Origin: JBGPLJ01 sp963826145 | Lineage (GTDB): Bacteria; Pseudomonadota; Gammaproteobacteria; Steroidobacterales; Steroidobacteraceae | Direction: 5' to 3' | Length of the DNA stretch: 64,000 nt | Assembly: GCA_963826145.1 (NCBI GenBank) | Contig: CAWGVW010000002.1 | Span: forward strand, 434,001 to 498,000 | Part shown: in pieces, positions 24,158-35,194 of the stretch | Layout of the letters: each line of letters starts with the position of its first letter | How positions within the stretch are numbered: the first letter of the stretch is position 1 | The notes under the pieces: generated by a model | What the model saw: only the letters and a program-made list of their open reading frames with translations | Told to the model about the DNA's origin: nothing | The model's database searches: none | Made by a program: the position numbers and the translations under genes

Positions 24158-26110
24158 CTAACCCCGGGTGCCGGAGCCCTTGGCATAGCGCTTGGTCGGA
24201 GCTTTCTTTCGATACCACTCGAACTTCGCCTTGCCGTCGGCGCCGACCTGCATCTTGAGCGTGCCATCGCCCGGGCAAAGCATCCCCGAATGCGGATTGC
24301 TTTCGGTGAACGTGAAGTTCTGGCCGTCCGCCTCCTGAAGCGTCAGGGTACCGGCGCAACCGCTCTTGTCCGTGCCGTACAGGCTCGTGCCAACGTCCTG
24401 GCCGAGCGGGCCGCCGTTGATCGTGATCCTGAAGTTGTAGACCTGCAGAAATCCTGCATCGACCTTGCCGACCCACTGGCCTTTGACGGCGCTCAACGCC
24501 GCGTTCTCCACCGGCGCCTGCGGCACCGGCGCCGCGACGACCGCGCTCGCGACTTCGATTTCCGACCGCAGCGACTTGATGGCCGTCACCTTGCGCGCCG
24601 TCTTCATCGCCTTGTCGCGATCGCTGGCGCGGGTGACCGTTCCGACGAGCGTTGCATTCAGCTTATCGTCGACCACGGCCGCGACATTGGCGAGGCCCGC
24701 CTTCTTCAGGAGCTTGTTGATGTCCGCCTCGACCTTGCCCGGATCGATGACCGGCGCCCGCGCGACGATCTGCGTGAGGTCGTTGACCGTGGCAATGCCG
24801 GTCGTCGTCGAAACGAGGTCGACCAGCTTCGTTTTTTCCTCCGCGCTGTCGACGTTGCCGCCCACGTTGACGGTATTGTCGTCGACGATCTGCGCAGTCA
24901 CCTGATCGAAGCCGCTGGTGGCAAGCGCTTGCGTCAGCGCCGCCTGACGCGCCGCAATCGAGAGCTTGATCGCGCTCTGCACGTCCTTGAGCCCGGCAAC
25001 GCCGCGCGCCGTGTCCACGGCAACGGTCTCGAGCGAGGGATCGTCGACCGTCCCCGTCAGCATGGCGACGAGGTCCGAGCCGACTGTCACCGTCACGGTC
25101 TTGAAACCGCGCGCGTTCAATGCATCGCCGACCTGCTGTTCGAGTTCGCCGGGACCGGGGCGGACCGTGAGCTCGTCGGTAACACCCTTGATGTTCGAAT
25201 CCTGCTGCACGATGCCGAGGAGCTCATCGCGCTTCACCTGGCCGACGACGACCCCCGACACGGTCGCTACCCAGCTTGGCGACACCGTCACGGTGATTCC
25301 CGGAAAGCCTTTGTCGTTGAGCGCAGTCGTGATGTTCTCAGCCACTGCATCGGCCCGATTGCCGAGGATGCCCTTCCAATAGAGCAAGCCGGCGGCGGCG
25401 GCGGCAATGACGACCACCGCCGCGATCAATCCGAGCTTCGCAGCCTTGCTGCGGGGACTCCTGCGCACACCGGTCGCGTGGATCCCGGTGTCCTCGATTG
25501 CCGGCTCGCGCTTCGGCACTTCGATTTTCGGTTTGGCCGCTATCGGCTGCGAAACCGATGGCGCCGGACGCGGCGGTGGCGGCGGCGGTACGTAGCGCGG
25601 CGGTTCCGAATCCGGATCCGCCTCGAGCGACAATCCCATCGCCATCTCCGCGACCCGGTCCACGGATTTGGTCGGCTCCGCCGGCTTGGCCTGTTTCGCC
25701 GCGGCCGCGCCGAGCGCCGTTCCGTCCTTCTTGCAGAACCTGGCGTTCGGCGGATTCGGCGTGCCGCAGGTTGGACAAACCACGGAACCCGGAATTGCCG
25801 CCTGGTTCGGCGCCGGTGCCGCTGTTTGCGGACGCGACGGCGGCGGTGAAGCGGGCCGGGGCGGCGGAGCTGGCGGCGCCTGGGGTTTCGGAGCCGCTGC
25901 TTGCGGCGCGGCTTGGGCCGTATCGAAGCGGTAACCGTCCTGCTTGCAGAACTTCGCGCCGGCCACGTTCACCGCACCGCATTTCGGACAGACCTTCGTC
26001 GCACCGGTGGCGGCCGCAGCCTCCGCCGTCGCAGGCGTGAACGGCGCACCACACTTGTTGCAGAACTTCGGTGCGCCGGCGACTTCCGACCCACAACTCG
26101 CACAGATCAT
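24158..26110 (-). CDS. Multi-zinc-ribbon membrane protein with BON-like repeats
   Basis: 650 residues from ATG 26110. Order: zinc ribbons CASCGSE..CNKCGAP (1-25), CPKCGAV..CKQDG and CPTCGTP..CKKDG (the last two with a degenerate fourth ligand), Pro-rich linkers, a membrane helix (LGLIAAVVVIAAAAAGLLYW, about residue 265), then four or so BON-like repeats of about 70 residues (GFKTVTVTVGSDLVAMLTGTVDDPSLETVAVDTA and relatives), and a C-terminal beta-rich domain (WVGKVDAGFLQVYNF..). BON domains bind phospholipid; the domain set suggests an envelope-associated sensor. No exact family known to me. Confidence 0.78.
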   Translation of the reverse strand: MICASCGSEVAGAPKFCNKCGAPFTPATAEAAAATGATKVCPKCGAVNVAGAKFCKQDGYRFDTAQAAPQAAAPKPQAPPAPPPRPASPPPSRPQTAAPAPNQAAIPGSVVCPTCGTPNPPNARFCKKDGTALGAAAAKQAKPAEPTKSVDRVAEMAMGLSLEADPDSEPPRYVPPPPPPRPAPSVSQPIAAKPKIEVPKREPAIEDTGIHATGVRRSPRSKAAKLGLIAAVVVIAAAAAGLLYWKGILGNRADAVAENITTALNDKGFPGITVTVSPSWVATVSGVVVGQVKRDELLGIVQQDSNIKGVTDELTVRPGPGELEQQVGDALNARGFKTVTVTVGSDLVAMLTGTVDDPSLETVAVDTARGVAGLKDVQSAIKLSIAARQAALTQALATSGFDQVTAQIVDDNTVNVGGNVDSAEEKTKLVDLVSTTTGIATVNDLTQIVARAPVIDPGKVEADINKLLKKAGLANVAAVVDDKLNATLVGTVTRASDRDKAMKTARKVTAIKSLRSEIEVASAVVAAPVPQAPVENAALSAVKGQWVGKVDAGFLQVYNFRITINGGPLGQDVGTSLYGTDKSGCAGTLTLQEADGQNFTFTESNPHSGMLCPGDGTLKMQVGADGKAKFEWYRKKAPTKRYAKGSGTRG

Positions 26111-26144
26111 CGTGTGCTCCCCATACCCCGATGCGCGGCGCGGC

Positions 26145-26654
26145 TCAGCGCCGGTCCGCCATACGCTTGATGTTGTTGTTGATGGAAACCCAGATCGTGA
26201 TGAGCTCGACCATGTACATGATGGCCCAGTTGAAGACGACGGCGCACAACGGTCCAAGGATCAGGAGCCACAGCAGGAACTGCATGATGGCGTTGCCGGT
26301 GTCGTAGCTGTTTGCCTGGTAGGCCGAGATGCCCTTGAAAAGACCCACGAGCAGCGCGACGAAGATGGCTAGACAGGCAATCACGCCGCCAGCCACCCGC
26401 ACCCAGTTCAGGTGCGGCAACTCGGCGCCGACGTCGAGCACGCCTTTCGAGCCGATCTCGCGCAGCTGTTCGCGCACGATCACCAGAGTCCTCAACGGCA
26501 TCAGGAAATACGACGCAATGAGGATGAAGAACCCTTTCACGGCGCCGCCCGACTGCGATCCGGCCGCAGCCGATCCACCGCGCATGGCGGCTCCGCAGTT
26601 TGTGCAGCGAATGGAATCGTCAGGCACCTGGGTGCCGCAGCTGGAGCAGAACAT
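26145..26654 (-). CDS. Zinc-ribbon membrane protein (DUF4282-like)
   Basis: 169 residues. N-terminal zinc ribbon CSSCGTQ..CTNCGAA, a Gly/Ser linker, three hydrophobic helices, and an end (MVELITIWVSINNNIKRMADRR) that resembles DUF4282. Same strand as and 34 bases upstream of the zinc-ribbon/BON gene; the two share the N-terminal ribbon style and probably form an operon. Function unknown. Confidence 0.72.
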   Translation of the reverse strand: MFCSSCGTQVPDDSIRCTNCGAAMRGGSAAAGSQSGGAVKGFFILIASYFLMPLRTLVIVREQLREIGSKGVLDVGAELPHLNWVRVAGGVIACLAIFVALLVGLFKGISAYQANSYDTGNAIMQFLLWLLILGPLCAVVFNWAIMYMVELITIWVSINNNIKRMADRR

Positions 26655-26789
26655 CGTTGAGTCTCCCGTTGGCCGTCTTCTGTTGTTCTTGGTGTGGTCC
26701 CGGCCGCCCGAGCGGGTGGCGGAATTTGGCGAGCTACCTTACTAGGCGGGGGGTGGAATGGCCAGCAGTTCGCCCCTGCGATGCCGCCA

Positions 26790-27155
26790 TCAGCCGATGA
26801 GGCGCAGATTGAACGGGTAGCGGTATGCGACGCCCTCGCTCGCCTTCATCGTCGCGATGATCGTGAGCACGATGTGCGCGACCACGAGGGCCGCGAGCAG
26901 TGGCAGGCCGATCAAGACGATGGACAGGAGGCCGAAAACAATCGCCGCGAGATAGACCGTGATCTGGAAATTGAGCGCTTCCTTGGCCTGGGTGCCGGCA
27001 AACGGCATTTCGTCGCGCTTGACGATCCAGATCACGAAGGGCGCGAGGATCCCGCCGATAACGGTCATGTAGACGAGCAGAGCCGACAGATGCGCGAACA
27101 GCGCCCAGTCGCGCTCCGCCTTGCCCGGAGTACTGGTCGACGGATCGGAATTCAT
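26790..27155 (-). CDS. DUF4870 family membrane protein
   Basis: 121 residues from ATG 27155. DUF4870/Tic20-like: RDWALFAHLSALL, GGILAPFVIWIVKRDE, QAKEALNFQITVYL and a final YRYPFNLRLI. Three hydrophobic helices. A member of the same minus-strand group of small membrane proteins. Function unknown. Confidence 0.87.
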   Translation of the reverse strand: MNSDPSTSTPGKAERDWALFAHLSALLVYMTVIGGILAPFVIWIVKRDEMPFAGTQAKEALNFQITVYLAAIVFGLLSIVLIGLPLLAALVVAHIVLTIIATMKASEGVAYRYPFNLRLIG

Positions 27156-27190
27156 GGCGCATATGGTAACGCCAGGGGGATGTTCCCGCA

Positions 27191-27219
27191 GTGGGATCAG
27201 ACCTCGACGGGGTCTGACC
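27191..27219. repeat. Short palindromic element, agacc type
   Basis: tcagacc (27197-27203) and ggtctga (27211-27217) flank tcgacgg, with the gggatcagacc layout of a common intergenic REP type. Only one copy is seen in this window. It lies between divergent genes. Confidence 0.5.
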
Positions 27220-27272
27220 TCCTGCTCGGTATAATGCCGCCCTCTTTCCCCGACGTTCCGCTGGAGCCTCCC

Positions 27273-27594
27273 GTGAAGTTCAAGGCGCTGCTCGACGACT
27301 GGCAGAAGAAAGCCGGTCCTGCCCGCACGGCTACCGAATACGCCGTGCGCCTGCCCATCGACGACGCGGCCCGCCTGCAGGCGCTGGTCGATCTCTTCCC
27401 CGGGCAGACCCGCGAAGCCCTCATTACGGACCTGCTCAGTCTTGCGCTGCAGGAACTTGCGGGCTCCATGCCCTATGTGGCCGGCAAAAAGGTGATCTCG
27501 CAGGACGATCAAGGCGATCCGGTCTACGAGGACGTCGGGCTGACACCGCGCTTCATCGAGTTGACGCGCAAGCATAAGAAGAAACTCGCCGGCA

Positions 27595-27602
<8 letters not shown>
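27273..27602 (+). CDS. Conserved small protein (homologues labelled 'type 1 pili tip component')
   Basis: 109 residues from GTG 27273, preceded by GGAG 6 bases upstream. The pattern KFKALLDDWQKK, EYAVRLPIDDAARLQALVDLFPG, EALITDLLSLALQEL, GDPVYEDVGLTPRFIELTRKH matches a conserved pseudomonad/gammaproteobacterial family often annotated as a type 1 pili tip component. No pilin feature or signal peptide is present, so that name is doubtful. Its end overlaps the ABC transporter start. Confidence 0.75.
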
Positions 27603-29481
<1,879 letters not shown>

Positions 29482-29567
29482 CAAACCGGTGCCGGGATTG
29501 GATTACTGGGGATTTGTGGAAACGAAGTAGCCCAAATCCCCAGTAATCCAATCCCGGCACCGGTTTG
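29482..29567. repeat. Perfect inverted repeat, 35-base arms
   Basis: Arms 29482-29516 and 29533-29567 are exactly complementary around a 16-base loop. It begins one base after the ABC exporter stop and ends two bases before the stop of a convergent small gene. It has no T-run, so it is not a standard terminator; its sequence is unlike the ggggacag and ccctcacccc families. Confidence 0.9.
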
Positions 29568-29568
29568 G

Positions 29569-29730
29569 TCAGTCGAGGTTTTCGTCGAACCAGCGGTAGC
29601 CGTAGTACAGGCCGAAGCCGCCGGCGACGGCGCTCGCGAGGATCCCGACGCCAAAGTGAATCTTCGCGCCGAGCCACCAGGCAACCGATCCGAGGACCGT
29701 CGCCGACAACCAGCCGATGATGGTTCGCAT
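29569..29730 (-). CDS. Small membrane protein
   Basis: 53 residues from ATG 29730 (GGAGG 8 bases upstream). Two hydrophobic helices: TIIGWLSATVLGSVAWWLGA and FGVGILASAVAGGFGLYYGYRWFD. A longer start at 29763 is possible but lacks the ribosome site. Function unknown; homologues of this type are usually uncharacterised envelope proteins. Confidence 0.65.
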   Translation of the reverse strand: MRTIIGWLSATVLGSVAWWLGAKIHFGVGILASAVAGGFGLYYGYRWFDENLD

Positions 29731-29811
29731 GAGCACACCCTCCGCAGGGTTCTCGCGCCGCAACAGCCGACCCCGTAACGGGTCGTGCTTTCATGCTTTC
29801 ACGGAGCTAGA

Positions 29812-32283
29812 GTGCCATCAGAACAAGCACTAAAACACGAATTGGCGCCCACTCCCATGCAGGATTTCGAGAAGCTTGGCGTTTTTTATCTCGGCCGCGA
29901 GCTCGACGCGACGCGGAACCTTCCGACCGACAACGCGATTCTCTACGATTCGAAGGACCTGACGACGCACGCCGTGTGCGTCGGCATGACCGGAAGCGGC
30001 AAAACGGGTCTCTGTCTCGCGCTTCTTGAGGAAGCGGCGATCGACGGCATTCCGGCGATCGCGATCGACCCCAAGGGCGATCTCGGCAACCTGATGCTCG
30101 CGTTCCCGAACCTCGCGCCGTCGGATTTCCGGCCGTGGGTCGATCCGCAAGAAGCCGCACGCAAGGGGCTTTCAGTCGACGACTACGCCAGCCAGACCGC
30201 GGCGACCTGGAAGAAGGGTCTCGCTGACTGGGGTCAGACGCCAGAGCGCATCGCGCGCTTCAAGGAGGCGGTGGATGTCGCGATCTATACGCCCGGGAGC
30301 AACGCCGGCATTGCGCTATCCGTATTGCAATCGTTCGCGGCGCCGACGGGCGCACTCGCGACCGATACCACAGCGCTGCGCGATCGGATCGGCGCGGTTG
30401 TCTCCGGGGTCCTCGGCCTCCTCGGTATCGACGCGGATCCACTGAAGAGCCGGGAACACATCCTGCTCGCGAACATCTTCGAGGCGAGCTGGAGCGCCGG
30501 CCGCAGTCTCGACATGGCGGGCATCATCAACGCCATCCAGAAGCCGCCGTTCGACAAGGTCGGCGTGTTCGACCTCGAGACCTTCTTCCCGGCGAAGGAT
30601 CGCCTCGGGCTCGCGATGGCCGTCAACAATCTCCTCGCCTCGCCCGGTTTCACCGCGTGGATGAGCGGCGAACCGCTGGACATACAGCGGCTTCTTTTCA
30701 CGCCCGAAGGCAAGCCGCGACTCAGCATCATCTCGATCGCGCATCTTGCCGACGCGGAGCGCATGTTCTTCGTGACGCTGCTCCTGAACGAAATGATCTC
30801 CTGGATGCGCAATCAGTCCGGTACCTCGAGCCTGCGCGCACTCCTTTATATGGACGAGATCTTCGGCTACTTCCCGCCGACCGCGATGCCGCCCTCGAAG
30901 CTGCCGATGCTGACCCTTCTCAAGCAGGCGCGCGCGTTCGGCGTGGGTGTGGTGCTCGCCACGCAGAACCCCGTCGACCTCGACTACAAGGGCCTCTCGA
31001 ACGCCGGTACCTGGCTCATCGGGCGCCTGCAGACCGAACGCGACAAGGAACGCGTGATCGAAGGTCTCGAAAGCGCGCTCGCCTCGAGCGCCGATACGCT
31101 CGATCGCGCAACACTCGATAAGCTCCTGTCGGGACTTGCGAGCCGCGTGTTCCTGATGCGTAACGTGCACGACGATTCACCGATCGTGATGCAGAGCCGC
31201 TGGGCGCTCTCGTATCTGCGCGGCCCGCTGACACTCCCGGAGATCCAGACACTGATGTCCGCGCGCAAGAGCGCGCCGGCTCAGGTTGCCACAACAACGA
31301 CGGCGACCGCGCCGGCGACAAGCGTCGCTGCGCCAAGCCCCGCCGCGCGACCCAACCTGCCAGCCGATGTCACGGAATACTTTCTGCGCGCGACGGCGGG
31401 CAGCGGTGCGATCTCGTACCGGCCGGCGCTCGTGGGCTTCGCGAAGCTGCACTTCGTCGACAGCAAAACGTCGACGGACCTCTGGCAGTCGACCGGCTAT
31501 CTTGCGCCGTTCAGCGACGACGGCCGGAGCGCACTCTGGGAGGAAGCGAAGGCCGTCGCCGACTTCAAGGCCCAGGCCGACTCCGAGCCCGCGGGCGGCT
31601 CAACGTTTGCGGAGTTGCCGGGCGCTGCACTGCGCGCGCAAAGCTACCCGGCGTGGGCAGAAACTCTCGGCGACACGCTTTATCAGACCGCGCGGCTGAA
31701 ACTGCTGCGTTGTGATGAGCTGAAGCTGACTTCCCAGGCAGGCGAGAGCGAAGGCGACTTTCGCACGCGGCTCGATCACGGCGTGCGCGAGAACCGCGAT
31801 CTCGCCGTCGATAAACTCCGCAAGAGGTACGAAGCGCAGGTCACCGGCCTGCAGGACCGCATCCGCCGCGCGGAGGACCGCGTGGCGCGCGAGCAGTCGC
31901 AATACAGCCAGCAGAAAGTGCAGAGCGCGATCTCGATCGGGGCAACCGTCCTCGGTGCGCTCTTCGGACGGAGCCTGCGTAGCGCCGCTAACGTCGGACG
32001 CGCCAGTACGGCGATGCGCAGCGCGAGCCGCATTGGCCGCGAGAAAGACGACGTTGAGCGCGCCGACGAAAGCCTCGATGTGCTGAAGCAACGCCTGGCC
32101 GCGCTGCAGGCCGCGTGCGAACAGGAAGTCGCCGGCATCCAGAGTTCGCTTGGCGCCGCGAACCTGACGCTAACGACCTTGGAACTCGCCCCGCGAAAAT
32201 CGGACATCGCAGTCGGAGCGGTCGCGCTCGTGTGGACGCCGTGGCGCACTGGCAGCGACGGTTTTCCGGCGGCGGCCTACTGA
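29812..32283 (+). CDS. HerA/DUF87-like ATP-binding protein with coiled-coil tail
   Basis: 823 residues from GTG 29812 (GGAG 6 bases upstream; ATG 29857 also possible). Walker A VGMTGSGKTGL near residue 62, IDPKGDLGNL shortly after, Walker B ALLYMDEIFGY around 345, sensor-like LATQNPVDLDYKGLSNAG. This is the HerA/TraG-like pumping ATPase class. The C-terminal third has an Ala/Pro linker then a long coiled-coil (IRRAEDRVAREQSQYSQQ.. to LKQRLAALQA) interrupted by a short hydrophobic run. No partner nuclease is adjacent. Its role (DNA or protein translocation) is unclear. Confidence 0.82.
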   Translation: MPSEQALKHELAPTPMQDFEKLGVFYLGRELDATRNLPTDNAILYDSKDLTTHAVCVGMTGSGKTGLCLALLEEAAIDGIPAIAIDPKGDLGNLMLAFPNLAPSDFRPWVDPQEAARKGLSVDDYASQTAATWKKGLADWGQTPERIARFKEAVDVAIYTPGSNAGIALSVLQSFAAPTGALATDTTALRDRIGAVVSGVLGLLGIDADPLKSREHILLANIFEASWSAGRSLDMAGIINAIQKPPFDKVGVFDLETFFPAKDRLGLAMAVNNLLASPGFTAWMSGEPLDIQRLLFTPEGKPRLSIISIAHLADAERMFFVTLLLNEMISWMRNQSGTSSLRALLYMDEIFGYFPPTAMPPSKLPMLTLLKQARAFGVGVVLATQNPVDLDYKGLSNAGTWLIGRLQTERDKERVIEGLESALASSADTLDRATLDKLLSGLASRVFLMRNVHDDSPIVMQSRWALSYLRGPLTLPEIQTLMSARKSAPAQVATTTTATAPATSVAAPSPAARPNLPADVTEYFLRATAGSGAISYRPALVGFAKLHFVDSKTSTDLWQSTGYLAPFSDDGRSALWEEAKAVADFKAQADSEPAGGSTFAELPGAALRAQSYPAWAETLGDTLYQTARLKLLRCDELKLTSQAGESEGDFRTRLDHGVRENRDLAVDKLRKRYEAQVTGLQDRIRRAEDRVAREQSQYSQQKVQSAISIGATVLGALFGRSLRSAANVGRASTAMRSASRIGREKDDVERADESLDVLKQRLAALQAACEQEVAGIQSSLGAANLTLTTLELAPRKSDIAVGAVALVWTPWRTGSDGFPAAAY

Positions 32284-32296
32284 CAGGCAGGCAGCC

Positions 32297-32674
32297 ATGA
32301 AGGAACTGATCGACGAACTCACCCGGCAGCTCGGCATCAATGCGACGCAGGCGCAATCCGGCGCCGGCATACTCTTCAAGGCGGCGCAGGAGAAGCTCGG
32401 TGCCGGCGAATTTCAGAAGATGCTCGGCGCCGTACCGGGTGTCGCCGATCTGCTGAAGCACGCTCCGTCAGCCGGCGGCGGCGGGCTCCTCGGAGGCCTC
32501 GCGTCCGCGTTCGGCGGCAACGCGGCGCTCCTCGCCAAGGTCGTCACCGGGTTCTCGACGCTCGGCTTGCCTGTCGACACCGCCAAGAAGTTCGTGCCGA
32601 TCGTGCTCGAATATCTCCGCAAACACGTCGGGCCGGACACCGCGAGCAAGATCGAGGCGGCCCTGCGCACATGA
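32297..32674 (+). CDS. DUF2780 family protein
   Basis: 125 residues. Starts MKELIDELTRQLGINATQAQSGAGILFKAAQEKL and has a Gly/Ala-rich centre (SAGGGGLLGGLASAFGG), then a helical end, matching the DUF2780 layout (VcgC/VcgE). Its TGA overlaps the next ATG (ATGA). Function unknown. Confidence 0.8.
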   Translation: MKELIDELTRQLGINATQAQSGAGILFKAAQEKLGAGEFQKMLGAVPGVADLLKHAPSAGGGGLLGGLASAFGGNAALLAKVVTGFSTLGLPVDTAKKFVPIVLEYLRKHVGPDTASKIEAALRT

Positions 32675-33177
32675 TCGTCGAGTTCCGCGCGCCATGGAGC
32701 CGCAGCGTGAAGCTCGCGACCGCCTTTTCGGTGACGATCCTCCTCGTCCTGCCGGTTGTCGGCTTCACTACCGGTCCACAGCAGCTCTGGGTGTGGAATG
32801 CGGCGATGATCGCTTTGCCGCTCATCTTGCTTGTGGCGTCGCTGCCCTTCATGGTTCTCGGCTATGCGCTGACTGAGCACACACTCGAAATCCGCCGGCT
32901 CGGCTGGACAACAATCCTGCCGCTTGCCGGGCTCGAGAAGGCGAGCGGAAACGTCGACCTCCTCCGAGGGACCCTGCGCGTGTTCGGCAATGGTGGGCTC
33001 TTTTCGGTTACCGGCTGGTTCTGGAACCGCCAGGTCGGGTTCTTTCGCGCCTACGCGACGGATCTCTCACGCCCCGTCTTTCTCAAGTACCGCGATCGCC
33101 GCCCGGTGCTCGTGACGCCGCACGACACGCAGCACTTTCTGGTACGCATCGGCAAGCTGATCGAGATGGGCGCCTAG
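32671..33177 (+). CDS. Membrane protein, PH-domain-like
   Basis: 168 residues. Two hydrophobic helices (VTILLVLPVVGFT and AAMIALPLILLVASLPFMVLGYAL) followed by a beta-rich region ending in a pattern DRRPVLVTPHDTQHFL that resembles bacterial PH-domain (YdbS/DUF304-type) proteins. Coupled to the DUF2780 gene upstream and convergent with the gene at 33174 through a CTAG junction. Function unknown. Confidence 0.65.
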   Translation: MIVEFRAPWSRSVKLATAFSVTILLVLPVVGFTTGPQQLWVWNAAMIALPLILLVASLPFMVLGYALTEHTLEIRRLGWTTILPLAGLEKASGNVDLLRGTLRVFGNGGLFSVTGWFWNRQVGFFRAYATDLSRPVFLKYRDRRPVLVTPHDTQHFLVRIGKLIEMGA

Positions 33178-33770
33178 TTCACGCGCGCTGCGGCGGCTTC
33201 AACGTAGATGATTTCGCAGGCGCCCGCGCCGGTGTCGTCGCGCGTGAGCGACGTGCGGATGGCGCCGGTCTCCGCGCTGTCGATGTCGACGAGGTAGCCC
33301 TCGAGATGGACAACCTGCCCGACTCGTACGTCGCTCAATGTGTTCCACACGGCGTCGTTCGCGGGCACGACGTGCCAGTTCGCCGAGTGCCGTTCGATTT
33401 CCTCGCGTGGTATCGGCGGTTCATCGTCGTAGTGCCAGTAGTAGAAACGATTGCCCTGCGAGATATCGACTTTCGCGAGTACGTCGGAATCCGACATGCG
33501 GCCCCAGCCAACCGCGATATCGAGCGGCACAAGGTCGGCGAGTTTGCCGCTGTGATAGCGCTCGATGCCGAGGACGCGCGCATCGGCGGCAAAACGCGCG
33601 CGCGGCTTCAGAGTGAAGTCCTTGTCGGCGATCGGCGCGGTGCTATCGGGATCGGATTGCTTCGGGTCGCTGGGGACGAGGACTCCCGGGCCGTGTGCCA
33701 CCGCACGCGTCGCCATGTAGTGGTAGCCCACGATTGCCAGCGCGGCGACGAGCACGAGGACGGCGCGCAT
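33174..33770 (-). CDS. Membrane-anchored protein of unknown function
   Basis: 198 residues with one N-terminal helix (VLVLVAALAIVGYHYMA) and a periplasmic-looking domain rich in charged residues (FYYWHYDDEPPIPREEIERH, VRVGQVVHLEGYLVDIDS, DDTGAGACEIIYVE), which recalls an OB-like beta barrel. Starts 11 bases after the stop of the 33782 gene; the two are probably cotranscribed. Family not recognised. Confidence 0.7.
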   Translation of the reverse strand: MRAVLVLVAALAIVGYHYMATRAVAHGPGVLVPSDPKQSDPDSTAPIADKDFTLKPRARFAADARVLGIERYHSGKLADLVPLDIAVGWGRMSDSDVLAKVDISQGNRFYYWHYDDEPPIPREEIERHSANWHVVPANDAVWNTLSDVRVGQVVHLEGYLVDIDSAETGAIRTSLTRDDTGAGACEIIYVEAAAARVN

Positions 33771-33781
33771 CGGCCCAGCCC

Positions 33782-35164
33782 CTAAGCGATGGGCGGCGTC
33801 GGCGGCGCATTGGCCGCCGCGATGGCCTTGTCGGTGAGCCGGATCATTCGATCAACCATCGGCTCGTCCGGATAGTAAGTCTTCAGCTGCGCGAGAAACC
33901 GCGCGGCTGCTTGCAACTGCGCCGGATCCCGGGACAGGAGTTCCGCGGCGAGGAGCGACCCCGTCAGATGCAGCCGGTGATTGCGCTGCTCTTTCACGTA
34001 AGGCTGCAGCACGCGCAACGCGAGATCCGGCCGCTGCGCCTGCACCATGCGCTTGGCGAGCGTAACGATGCTTTCGGTGTGATCGGCAAAGAACTTCGGA
34101 TCCGCAGCAAGGCCGCGCTCCGTCAGGTCGACGAGCTCCGTGGTCTTGTTGATGCGCAGCTCGTTCTCGACGAGCTCGGCGATTGCAGGACCATGCGCCG
34201 TCGCTGGGACTGGGGCCGCTGGTGTTGCGACCGCCGGCGCAGGAGCAACTGCGGCCGGCGATGCCGGAGCGCCCGCCGTCGGCGCAGTGGCTGGCGGGGA
34301 TTCGCTCACCGGTGGCGGCTCATCGCCTGGCTCGATACCGAGATCGGGCGAATACACGCGCTCGATGACGAAGGTCATGTTGAGACCGAGCGCAAACGAA
34401 ATGACCGTAAGGACGTTCAGGATCCACGGGCGCATGAGCGCCTCGGGCAGGAAATGAAACTTGATCTCCAGGAAGAGACAAAGTGCGATGACCGCACCGA
34501 AGCAGTAGGCCGGCACTGCAACACGCCACTTCTGCGAAAACACCAGCCGGAGCGAGGTAAGGACCGCGGTGAGCGAGCCTTCGAGGCTGCGCGCCGCGTG
34601 TGCCTGCGACAGCGCGCTCGAGACGCCGAGCGCTACCCAGATGGGCGACAGCAGGAAGATCAGGATCGGCAGTCCGTAGAGCGTAACGATGATCAGCACG
34701 ATGACCGTCGACGATGACGGATTCGTTCCGCTGAACATGGCGGTGAGGAGCTTGAACAGCATGACGAGCGCGAGCTCGACGAGGAGCGCCAGCACGACCC
34801 ACACGATCGCCACCTGGACACCGCGCAGGGCGGAATCTCCCGGCGAATTCACCTCACCGATCCGGTACCGCAATCCCTCCCGGTGCGCGATGGCGCGGTA
34901 CGCGACTACGCCGACGACCGTGAGCGCGACCGCCTGCATGAGGGCATGCAGCGTTTTGATCGACCAGGACGCAAGCGGCATGTAGGGTGGCCAGGGCAAC
35001 AGGTCGATCAGGTAGCGCACGAGCACGGTCGCGACGCCGGCGGCGAGCGCGACGAGCCAATGCGTGCCGAAGAGCTCGAGCATCGGCCCGAACCACGAAA
35101 ACAGGTTCCGGTCCGTCAATCGGCTATCGAGCGGATGCGCGTATTTCAGGGCCTGGCTCGTCAT
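33782..35164 (-). CDS. Polytopic membrane protein with Pro/Ala linker and helical repeat tail
   Basis: 460 residues. Five or six hydrophobic helices to about residue 270, a Pro/Ala-rich linker (PPPVSESPPATAPTAGAPASP..), then a soluble TPR-like helical region (LVDLTERGLAADPKFFADHTESIVTLAKRMVQAQRPDLALRVLQPYVKEQ). Such a tail suggests protein-protein contacts. Name not recognised. It lies 30 bases downstream of the WYL regulator on the same strand. Confidence 0.72.
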   Translation of the reverse strand: MTSQALKYAHPLDSRLTDRNLFSWFGPMLELFGTHWLVALAAGVATVLVRYLIDLLPWPPYMPLASWSIKTLHALMQAVALTVVGVVAYRAIAHREGLRYRIGEVNSPGDSALRGVQVAIVWVVLALLVELALVMLFKLLTAMFSGTNPSSSTVIVLIIVTLYGLPILIFLLSPIWVALGVSSALSQAHAARSLEGSLTAVLTSLRLVFSQKWRVAVPAYCFGAVIALCLFLEIKFHFLPEALMRPWILNVLTVISFALGLNMTFVIERVYSPDLGIEPGDEPPPVSESPPATAPTAGAPASPAAVAPAPAVATPAAPVPATAHGPAIAELVENELRINKTTELVDLTERGLAADPKFFADHTESIVTLAKRMVQAQRPDLALRVLQPYVKEQRNHRLHLTGSLLAAELLSRDPAQLQAAARFLAQLKTYYPDEPMVDRMIRLTDKAIAAANAPPTPPIA

Positions 35165-35194
35165 GACTGCCGCACTTTGCCTATGGCCATAATG

